DNA of 64,000 nt from Ulva prolifera (taxonomy: Eukaryota; Chlorophyta; Ulvophyceae; Ulvales; Ulvaceae): NCBI GenBank assembly GCA_023078555.1, contig JALAAN010000014.1, positions 2,501 through 66,500 on the forward strand. The letters are read 5' to 3'. The translations under genes and the position numbers were made by a program. The notes beneath the pieces are model-generated. The model was given only the letters and a program-made list of their open reading frames with translations, was not told the DNA's origin and searched no databases. Positions 10,665-22,600 of this stretch are shown piece by piece (position 1 is the first letter of the stretch; each line of letters starts with the position of its first letter).

Positions 10665-13600
10665 CGCGCTGGCGTCTAGCGTCGTGTCCGCTGCAGACTT
10701 GCTGTGCACGACCACGCGCTGCCCGGACAGCTCCACGGTCGCACTCAGCATGGACGACGCCGTGCGCACCGCCGCCGGCACAATGGGCAGCTGAACTCGC
10801 AGTGCAGCCACCTTCCGCGTCCTGACCACGAACTCCAGCTCAGGCTCGGGGTGCAGCGCCTCTAGGATCATGGTGTTGGCTGGCGAGCGGATCGCGACAT
10901 AGGGCAGGAGCATCTTGCCTTTGGCTTCATTTGCCGAGATGAAGTCTTCCAGCAGCTTGTAGGCAATCTTCTCGACCGAGTCTATGTCATGTGTGTCCGT
11001 GCGCATCCGCACGGGGGTCCATGCGACCTTCAGGCTGTCCGCTTGCTTGCACATGAAGTCGAGTCGCTTTTCGAACTCCACGCGCACCGTCGATGTGTCC
11101 ACAAACTTCCAGGCCACGGCCGAGCACGAGGCCCCATTGGGCCGGCTCGGCCCGAGGCACGCCGTCAGAAGCATCGGCTCGCCCAGATACATCTTGATGG
11201 AATCCCAGCTCGCGAACGACATGTCCTCCAGCTGTCGCACCATCTTCTGTCCACCCTTCGTCATCGTGCTGCATGCACTGACGCTTGTCAGAATAACTGT
11301 GAAGCAGCAGCGCGCAACTCATGCACCACCACACTTCAACCTATTCACACACCCACACCTAGACACCGCAGTTGTGTGGGGCACAATACAACGATGTGGT
11401 TCAGCAGTCCAGCACATTTTGCATGAACATGGGAATCAACACACTAGCCCTCAGGGTTACCCACGTGCACGCAGCACACACAGGGAGATGCTGCGAAGCG
11501 CACTCGAATGCATACGCGTCCCTTGCGGCAAACACAGCGTCTGGTATCTCGCAGGTTGTACCCTCACCGAGCCCGAGCCGCATACCATCCGTGCGCTTGT
11601 ATGAATACATGAGAGCCCGGTAGTCAGCGCGCGTCAGCAGAATGTCGCGCAGCTCTTTGCAGTCTGCCTTGTACGGCGCGATGACGACAGTGGCTGTCGG
11701 AAGGCTGCGATCCTCCCCTGACAGGTCAATCGCGTAGTTCGGGTTCCGGTAGGTCTCCGGGTCCGCACCAGCCTCCTGCCAGCCAAAGTTGACCCCTTTG
11801 ATGCCCGTGTTCTGCTCCGCAGCCTCTCGCGGGGTCTTCTTCAGATCAGAGGTGCAAAAGGTGACGAAGTTGAAGCTGGTCGCGAGGTTGACCTTGCGAC
11901 CCTTCATCATGCGGATGTCCTCGTTCGACCTGAAAGCAAACCATGTCCCTCACGGACAAACCCTAGCACTTGCAGTGATTGATGGTACATTCTCCACGCA
12001 GCTGCCGCGGTTCAGTAAATGTGCTGATGCACAGCACGCGGTGCCCTCAACCACATGTACCACGTGCCAGCCCGATCATAGCAGCCATGACAAAGCAAAC
12101 ACACAGGCAAGGAGCGCACGGATTGTGTAGTAGCCGGAAGCCCAGGCCACGCAGGCGCCTCTGACCATGCACCGCAAAGATGTGCCAATGCATGGTTGAG
12201 CAGGGCTGGCCGAGGGCGTTGAACACAGCCGTCCATGGCATAACAACCTCCGCCTTCTCTTGTTGCACCCTGCCTTGGTGATCGATGTTCGTGATTCCGT
12301 ATGTTTTGCACGGGCTCTGGTGCGGGTCACACGACAGAATGTACTGGCACTGGCGGAGCAAATTGGCAGACCCGCTTGCCATATTCGCCTGCTGAAGACC
12401 TCTTTGATGCTGGGTGAAGAGCTGCGGCACTTGTTGCACCCACGCTTGCACCTCCTCCAGCACATGCAGCTTCCGGCCGGCCACACGCTCAAAGGTCGGG
12501 CGATTATATCCGGCTGGTCGCGGTGGCAAGGCCGGCTCCCAGAAGTAGGTGCCCATGGCCTTGTAGCACGTCTCGGCGGGGAACCCGATGTTGTGCGTGA
12601 CACCAGACTTGTGCACCATTAGCTTTGCCTGATCGAGCGTCAACCCCGGCAGCTGAGCAGTGTTGCCCTGAGCTGCAGTTCGCAGAGGCGAGCCGATAAC
12701 GGACAGGGCGAGGGCGTCCAGCATTAACCCGGTCTTGCCCGACCCTGGCATGCCCACAACAATGACTCCGTTGGCATGGTCGGCTGATGGCTGTCCTGCC
12801 AGCAACAGATCCTGCACGGAAGACTAGCCTTGTACATTGCGTGGTAGGGGTCACATAACAAAGGGCAAAACACCAGTGACAGCGGTGTTTTCTTTTAAAG
12901 ATGCTGCACGAGACAATATCATTTCATGCACATTGCCCATCACAAGCACACACATATCACGCACCCTACAGTCGGACATGACGTGAGGGTCAGTGCGCAT
13001 GTGGCAAAGGTCAAAGAAGGAGCACACCGCGCCGGTGATGGCTCTGACACTCTTTCCAGGTCCCATGTGCTGGTCTCTGACCCTCAGCTTGTAGCTGAAA
13101 GGCTGTGCCGTGGTGTCCTTGCATGACTGCAGCAATGCGGCCACCTGCGTTGGATTGCGCACTGTGACGGGCACACGGTGATCAATAGGGGCCCAGCGTG
13201 CGCCACGTCTGGGTCCGCCGCTGCCTCTCCCACCAGCACCCCCAGGGTCACCGCCGCCGCCGTCGCCGCCGCCGCCGCCGCCCCTAGCAGCGCCGCCGAT
13301 ATCGCCTCGGGCTCCATCATGACTGTTGCGTCCCATGCTGCCTTCACCAACGCCGGTGCCACTGCTGCTGCCTGCACCTCCATGCGAGCTCGGGGTATCA
13401 CTTGCCCGCGCGCCGCTGTGCCCATGCACGGGGCTCCTAGCACGCTTCTGGCCTCCAGTCCCCGCGCAATCGCCCACGATAGCAATCGCTTCTGCGCAGA
13501 CCTCTCCCGTGTTGCGCTCGCCTGAACTAGGATCTTGCCGTGACTTCGTTTGCCGGGCTGGTGCAAGAACGCCCCTCTGGCCACTCCTGCTGGTATCCCT

Positions 13601-16600
13601 TTTCCGACGCATCGCTGGCGGCTGCGCAGAGGCGCCTCCGTCACCAGTCAGATCGATCGCGCCCGCGTTGTCTGCTGCACGGGCTGCTGATGCCCGTCGC
13701 TTTGATCCGATACCCTGCCCTCGCGTGACATCACCAACCGGACGTACGCGGGCATCAGCGGTGAACGCAAACTGCTGACGTGTCGCGTCCGTCTTGGCGG
13801 CAGCCTTCAGACTTGTCAGGTCAGTAGGTGTAAAACCCGATGTCACAATGACTTCAGGGTCACATCCATCAGGCCATGGAATCTGCATGTTGCGTAGGTA
13901 TAGTTCATGGCAGACACTACTGACATTTTCCGGGCTTGCTTAAGCCGGCCGAGATGTCTCTCAGGCTCAATGCACGAACACAGAACCACACACAGCAGCA
14001 CTTCATGCTCAAGGATGGTGAATTTTAACAGCGCGCACCTCATCAAGTGGTGCTCTGTGCCCTTGTCGCGTCCGTGACCGCTCGAGGATGGTCGCCCAGG
14101 AGGTCTTGTCAAACTGCTCTGAACCGATGAGCGCTGCACGGGGAATGCAGGCCAGTACCGACAGGGCCGTGCCGACATCATCGTCGCTGTTGACCCAAGT
14201 CGTGGCCGCAGCAACCTGGACGAGCTTCCATGAGAGCGACAGGCCCTCCGCATAGGAATGGTGCCACATCAGCTTGGACAGGTCAGCAATTTTTGAGTCT
14301 GTCGAGCTCTCGTGGACAGCTTTGATGCAGTGCGCGATGCCCCACACAAACAGGGCCAGCAGCGCCGGCAGCGTCGGACGCGGGAGCTGCTGCAACTGCT
14401 TCAGCAGCTGCATGGTAGTCACGTGCACTGTCACGCGCAAACAGCCATGGGCATCAGGGTCAAAGGCTCGAGCAATGAGCAGCTCGCCTGTGTCCCTCAC
14501 CAACTGGAGGTACCGAATGTCCACCTTGCCGATCTGGGGTTGTGGCGCTGTCATTTCGCGTGACATGGAGAGGTGCTGCACGCGCATTGAGTACGTGAGG
14601 CACTGTACCTTGTCGCCGCTGCGTTCCTTTTCCGCCTTGCAGTGAGACAGCCCGATGTGGAGTCTCGCCGAGTTCTCACTCCGCTGAGCCTGGGATGCCT
14701 GCACATCGCCCGCACGTGCTCGCGCCGGTGCTTGTTTCTTCATCGGCCGCGTCTTGGACGGCCGCGGTGCCTTGAAGTCAAAGCCGACAGGAACAAACTC
14801 CTGGACCACCAGCGTCTGTTTGCTGCGTTGCCTCACCCACATCGGCACCTCGACTGAGATGTCAGGGAGCACATCTTCCACCGCTGCCAGCTTCGTCCAG
14901 TCCGCGAGGCTTAAACTGTGCAGCCCATCCATCACTTGCATTGCTGATGACGCTGCATGCATGTGGTCGGTCAGCGAGGTGCTATCAATGCAAGGACTGG
15001 CATAGTCGGCATCATCACAAACCGACCCCACCCTTGTAGACACATCGGCTGGCAACGCAACTGCGACAGGCGTGCTACAGCATCGGAACACCTCCGTATT
15101 GGCATGGTATACAAGCATTCACAGTGATCGCTGACACACAAAGATTTTATTTTTTTCGTGTTCATACGTGCGCACGCACCCTACGCAAGCAACCCTTGTG
15201 GACACATCCTGTTGTGCCGCAGCCAAATACAAATCACACTTCTGCACCGTGACACAGATCCAGGCGGAGGGGGTCATTCGGTGGCCACGTCACTCTAATA
15301 CATAGCAGTGCGGAGGGACACCACGTGCGGGCGATTCCAGTCACACAACAGAACGACCCCGAGTTCATACCATGCTCACATCGCCGACTCGATGATGTTC
15401 GACCACGCATCGCTTTCGCGACTGGGCCCGCCTCAAGGTTTTTGAGGCCCTTGCTGGACTTACGGCGTGCGGCCCGCATGCTCACAGAGTACGCCTTCCG
15501 CAATTTCTCCTTCTCAGATAGTGGCTTCGCTTCGTAGCGCTGCCGCTTTCGGTGGTTGTACCTAGCAGCCTTATCCGTCATCAGAGCGTTGGTCGGGACA
15601 ATCACGCCATCAGCCGCGTCGTCCATGAGATCGGCTTTCACGAGGTCAAGCGTGCCTTCACAGCACACTGGTGTAAGACATTGGCCAATTAAATGCACAA
15701 ATGACGTTAGCTGAGTTGCAACACGGATGCACGCAGTGCACTCATCTACTGACTCACGCGTAAACGTGTCCTCATGAGCAGTCACCAGGAGTCGTGCACA
15801 CAAAGTCATCCTATAAATGTCAACCAAATTAACAGTTCAGTGCATGTGCTCAATATCGCACCTGCGCTGCGATGTAGTGTGCCCGGCACAGTCACCAACA
15901 CGATCGCGTCCAGAGCTGTGCCACTGTCCTTCGAACTCGACAAGCACGTGATGCATAGTCCGTCGACAAGCCGATCTGGCGGCAGTGTCTTCTTGCACGC
16001 GGGCGCGTTGCGGCAACGCGCGCGACCGGGCGGCGGAGCCGGCAGGCATTCAAATACTGCAGCGTCAGCAGGTGTCTGCGCGAGAGCAGCCCGGCTTGAG
16101 CTTGCACCACCGTGTGCGGGGGCTGGCACCGACTGTCCCTGCACTGCCGCGACGGGCATGCATTCTCCGATGAGGGCGACCCCATCACCATCACAGTCCG
16201 ATTCGGTGTAGGCGCCGTAATCGTCACCCATGAGTGCATCGTCGCTGTCACCTGTGTCGACATCACAAGGAGGCTGATCAGCATCGACGGCTTCAGCCTC
16301 CGCGCCAGTGTCTGAGGAAACACAGCATGCATTGCCGAAATCTTCCTCATCACTGTACAACTGAACACTCCCTGCGGGCGAGGACTCGTCCTTTCGCTCG
16401 GCGATGCGAGCCTTCTCGGCTGCCTGCTGGTGCTTCGCATGTACAGCACAACAGCGGGCGCATACATAGCTGCCTCGCACTAGGCCCACCCCCTCGATGG
16501 AGCAGACCCGCTTGCACTTGGGGCAATACCACGTTGTGGCGTCGCTTGTTGTATCGCACACCCTCAGCACCACTGCATGGCAGTGCTGCTTGGCGCTGCA

Positions 16601-19600
16601 CATGCAGCTGTCATGCGTCAACGAGATTTTATTCTTGCAACGGCCCTTCACACTATCGATGTAATGGCATCGTGTGACCTCAGATTTGTCCCGCATGTCG
16701 CACGTGGGCAGCCCAAGGGCGCGTGCGAAATCTCGAGCCGGCAGGAGTGCGAGGGCCGGGTCAGACCGGAGACGCTCGAGGACGAGTCTCAGGTCCTTGT
16801 CTCCCGCAATCTGAGCCTTCGACCCTCGATCCCCACGTAACACGCATCTCAACCCGCACGTGCCGTCTGCCTCCAACAGCTTCACGTCCGTCCAGCGCTG
16901 ACACCCACGACAATAGTACACGACTGTCGCATCCCACCCGTCTTGACTTTGTCGGAACAACACATCATCAATGTGAGGATAACACACCCTTGACTTCGTG
17001 GGCCCGACACTGTTGGTGCAACCGGCAACATGGCACTCGTCCGCCCGAGTCGGCCACATGTTGAATGCAGTGTCCTTACTGGCACGCGACTTGGGGGCAT
17101 AGAAAAGCAGCCACTCCATGCCGTCAGACATGTCGGGCAAGATCTGGTGCACAGTGGTCAAGCCGTCGGGCGTTTGTGTGCCATGCTGCACTTGCCGCAC
17201 GGGAGCTCGCTTTGGACCGCCGCCTTCAGCGCAACCATTGCAAATGCTTCGCGCAGTCGTGCCGTCGGCCCGTGTTACCCACGCGTCCGGGCTCTTCCAC
17301 AGCGCGCAACGATTGCAGAACATTCTCTCAAATGTAACATGCGCATTTGTGTGGTGGATGACACAGCTCCGGTGATAGGGGCACACTCGGGAGGGGTGCC
17401 GGTGGTTGCTAGGTGTCATCGAACCCCCCGGGCAAGCCTCGTATGCCTCCGTCTTCTTGTCCCACACATACACAGCGCATTGCGCGCCGGTCAGCTTCCC
17501 CGGCCAGGGCGCGCCAGCTGGCATCCGTGCGGTGATCATCACCGGTGCACGTGCGGGTGGACGCGGCAATGCTGCCTGCACTCGCTCGTCCTGCTCCTGC
17601 CGCGGGGCGTCCATCTCCAGGCACACGCAGCATTGGCGCTTCCAGTTGCGCGAGTCCTGTGCGAAAAGGCCCTCTTCCTTCAGGTAGAAGCAGCGGCTGC
17701 AGCTGACAGCAGCAACCCCATTAGCATCGATCAGGCGTGGGATCTGCAAAAAAAACATCCCTTGTCAATTAACAAGCAAATCTTAGGAAGAAACACTCAC
17801 GTGCCAATTTGAAACTCACAACACATGCAAGGCAATCTATTTATGCATGTACTGCAATACTGAATCGACAACACTACCCCGTGTGGAATGGAATAGCAAG
17901 GCATGTGGACTTAGGGCAGACACGCATGGAAATAGCACCTTCACATGCTTTGGGCAGAGGCCGGTCTTCTGGTTTTCTAGCAGCACACTGCAAGAGGTGA
18001 CATCACAATGCGTCAAATCGCGTTTGTGCAAATTGGCAGAGCCAGCGACTAGAGTCTCGAGCCGTGGCTCAGTCACCGCCACCCCGTAAAATGCCTCATC
18101 CACCGGCGGCAACACTGCCTTCCGGCCAAGCATCGTTGCGCCTGTCCTGTGAATGTTGCAAACAGTGGCAAATCCGGTGAAATTCCCGATGTCCAGAACC
18201 TTCTTGCACGCTGTATTCTTGCAGTACCGCCCAAAGCCAGCGGTCCGCGTACCACGGAAATCTTCAATTAGAAGAAGCGGCTTCCGAAGGTGGCGAGGGC
18301 ACAGATGCATCTGATTGCTGACCCCCCCCACGGTATCCGCAAGGCACAGCTCGTCTGCACCCGTCGCCCCCGCTGCCGATTTCTTGGAGTCAACAGCGAG
18401 GCACTTGCCCTGAAGCGGTATGTCCGGATTTGCCACCTCGAGCGACTTGTAGCTTCGCACCACCACCGGCACCGGTGCTCTTTCTACAACAACATGCGGG
18501 CTGTGAGAAACAAAATTTTCGGTGGAGCATCAACATAATCTTGTGCCATGTAGACAGCCGACTCACCAACAGACCTAGCCCTCAAGGGAAAACACAAATG
18601 TTGTTGCGGTCGCACCCAAGCGCAGATACTGCAGCATTTGCTCCAAACTGTCGTTGCCCTGCCGTATTTGGCGAATGACACCCATGAACCCCGCACCGCC
18701 CGCGGTCCAGATCCAGTCCCGCATGTTCAGCGTCGGCGGCCTCTGTACCGGGATGCTGAAGTGCTGCAAAGTCGCCTTGCGGTGGACAAGGATCGCATTG
18801 AGGCCCTCCGTGGTCACCTGCATGCCAACATCTTGAATGTGTGAACACTACCATTCAATCACGTGTGGCCATGATGCGGCTCTCCATTTTCTATGCATCT
18901 GTGACGAGGGCGACTCGGGTGCAGCTCAAACCCACCATGCATGTGTAAAAAGGTCGCGAAACGGATACACCAACCCAACAAGCAAGGTTGGCTGTCTCAA
19001 CATCGACACATGCATTGCCACAATGCAACATTGCCAACCGCTGGGTGCACATATGCATATGCGGCATGCACCAATATAGGAGCTACCGAACATGAGTAGG
19101 CGGTAACACGAACCTCCACCTCAACAGTGCCGACACGAAGTTTTGTCAGCCGCTTCCGCCGCATTGCATCCGAATTGTATAAGCACTCGCGTTTCCGCAT
19201 GCGCTCCAACAGGAAATCTCCCTCTTGTCCGAAGAGCTCAGCATTGGACATCTCTTGACCAAATCGGCAGAGATCGACGTCTTCGGCAATGTCCTCAACA
19301 GTGCAACCCTCTGTCTGAGCATCGCGATCTTCAAGGTGGTCACACACGTCGGCCACGACCCTCTCGCCAACCGATCGCATGGCCTCCAGCGGAGATGAGA
19401 TCTTGCTGCCGCTAGCCGTGCTAAGCATGCTTCGCAAGTCCACACCATGATCCCCACCTGCAGCCTCCAACTCGTGCAACCATGCCGTCTGCACCTCGTC
19501 GCCAATCTGTAGCATGGTGCAAAAGGCCTTCACCTCCGCTGCACAGTTATCAATCGCGATTAGCATCACGTGTGGCCATGTGGAAACGATTGGAGCAGCA

Positions 19601-22600
19601 TGCAGACAACACAGTGGGTGCAAATATGCATGCATGTCGGCCGAGTTCCCAAACGTACAACTGTCAAACATGCGCATATAAGGTTTGATTGATTGACAAC
19701 GTTATTCGGGGGGCAATTGGCTTATGTTTCGCACAATGCCCCACCGAGCAGCGGGTACTAGACACAGTCATACGTGCGCTGTAAACAATGCGCATGTGAA
19801 CAATAAGTTTTAGCGGTGAATAACTTCCACATTAACGCTGATCACATGATGGTGCTGTGAGCAGTGCCAGGACGGGACGGTAGGGTGCACGATGCGGCAT
19901 CAACAGGGCCAAAAGTGGAACTGTTGATGGGCATCGTGGGCTAGTGTCTCGTGCGTGATTCTGCAAGCCACCTACGCATTTACACAGACCAAAACCGAAT
20001 CTCCTTCAAATCAACATCATACATACACACGATTACACCACGATAGCGGCGACACCTCTACCCGCGAACGCACAGTCAACGAACGGGCAGCAGCCCGATT
20101 CATTTATGGGTCAAAAGCAGCGGTGGCATAACAGAAACATAATTAGGCGGAAAATGGGGGAGTGACCAATAGCGGATTTACACGCGGCGATACAAGCGGG
20201 CCACTGATATGCACATGCGTTTTACGCGCGACGACCAATGTAGGCGCAATTGGCCAACCCTTCACACAAAATTTGCAGCGCCCAATCCCAAAATCACGAG
20301 ACAACACCACCAATGTCCCCCTGCCTAGAGTGGTGCGACCGTCACGGAAATCTTAGCTACAAATGGTTCACACATCCGATGGTCCACACAGAGACCTTCG
20401 CATCGCAATCACGTAAGTGCCCGTCGTGACACAGCCACAACAAATTTCATTGAGCCGCGTCGACCGCCGACGGTGTTTGCAAACTTGCCACAACACGCTT
20501 GCATGGGCAGAAAGTGGACGGTGAACAACGATTCAAAGGAAATGCATAACAACGATGATCATAAGGCCGAGTGAACAGTTGACGTCTAGTGGCTCGTGCA
20601 AACTGTGATATCGGAACATGCACTTTGCAAAATAGGCACATGACAGATATTTTGTAAGACGTGCTAGTGTTCTTACCTGCACTGTCCTCGCTGGGCTTGT
20701 ATTTGTCCTCACCCCACAGATGGAGTGGCCCGGGCCCGCGCGGGTGCATCTTGCGGATCAATGTCCACCCGTATGCGGCAACAGCACTCTCGCCAGCGGT
20801 CTGATGAACACTCATGCTGGCGTCTAGGAGAGCTCGACCATGCATGTCAGCAGCTCGCAACTGCCGCGTGCCCTCTACACTCTGTAGGAACAAGTTCCCA
20901 ACGGCCGCATGTAGATACACCGCCAACGCATACGGGTTTTCATCCCGCTGCACGCGTAAGGCCTTGAATGCAGCGGTTTTGACAAGGTTCTTCATCGCCG
21001 ATGGCACACCAAGGTCAGACAGGGCCTGCATCATGTGTGATGTCATGTATTTGCCATTATACATCAACAGCATGGCCAGCACATGGTATCATGTCAACAT
21101 AAATCACAATCACACAGGGCAGTCGCCTTTCCGACAAGTGCAGATCACATGAGACGCACCAAATCTCCAAACAATGCGTTGAGGAACGCAGGGTGGAGGT
21201 AATCTGTTTGATATGTGTTGCAATTGGTCGACCATTGGCCACCGACAGCAATCGCCGTTCTGTTCTCGTGGCCATTGTGGTGAAGGTGCCCTTGTATAAC
21301 GCGCCCAAACACCATCCCCGTCCGCATCTCACGTGACAATGCATGAATGTCAGTCGAGGCAAGGAATCGCGCCAAGAGGGCAGACATGGCGTATGGCGCC
21401 ATGGGGATGAATCGTAGTGGCACCATGCCGTGGTAGCGACAGAAGCAGAACCTGCATACAACAAGCTCATGCATCAACCTTGCGGGTGAACAAACAGACC
21501 CATGACAAAAATTCTATACCCCATCATGGGAAGCACAGCAACCGGAATGGTGGACATGTGAATTGATACATGGATTTCAAGTATGGAGAAGCCACGCACA
21601 TATCGTCGACAGCCGCTGGAGTGGGGTCCCCGAACTTGGTGAGCGTACGCCTTCTGATCAGATGACTCAATTTGAATGGCTCTCCAATCGGCAGGCCCGC
21701 AAGATCTGCCACATCGACAACCCTCTGGTGAATTGCGATTGACAACAAATGCTCCCCAGCCGAACCAAGGCTGCTGTTCCAATCGGCTCCTTCAATGTTG
21801 AGAGCTGCGGTACTGTCCACCACAATGTTCTTGACGCCGAACACATTAGGGGCCTTGTCCCATGCGATCGCAAACTCACATGTAAATGTTACCTGTTCAC
21901 GAAACCCTGAGTCAGCTCTCGATGACGCACCACGCCATTCAGATACTGTGGCGGAGAGGTGCATGCATGGTGCGCGAGCATGCGAATGTTGCAGGCATAA
22001 CGCGCATGCATGCGGATGATGCTGCAACCATCGACCACAAGACACATGCATGCAAGGTTGGAGACACGTCAATGAGGCAAACCCACCTGTGTGGTTCGAG
22101 TCGCCTCGTCCACGTAGTAGGTTGGGACGAAATGGATATGGCCCCACCGCAACGCCACAAAGACCGGGTTCCGAGCTCCAGAAAGCATCTTCAAGAATGC
22201 CGTCACCCCGCCCGTACATGATGGTCATCGCGCCACAGTTAGTGGCTTCAGCACAGCTCCGGATCTCGGCGGCTTGCATCGGCTTTGGCTTTAGAGTGTT
22301 CATCGCACCATTCGCCTTGAGAGCCATCACATACAGCCGCACTTTGATTTGGAATACACGGAACAAATAAGACGCCTCCCGATGAGCCTGCAGGCAAGCA
22401 CGCTTCTAAATGCATGTGAGGGGTCAACAACGCCGCACTCGCGTCACGTAAATGGCCGGGTCCTTGAAGTGTGTACACGACACTTTATGCTGACGTTTGT
22501 AATTGCATGCTGCCGCACACTACCATATCGATGCACATGGGAAGCATGAACGCACCTTGGCTACAGAAGCTTCGCTGCGAAACAGCTCCCATTGCCCCTC

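Noticed and set aside
21160..21451. Tyrosine recombinase (Crypton-like) active site in exon 5 (HENR, GGQW, Tyr)
   Set aside because: The Arg-to-Trp spacing is far too short for box II of known tyrosine recombinases, and no upstream catalytic Arg block was found.
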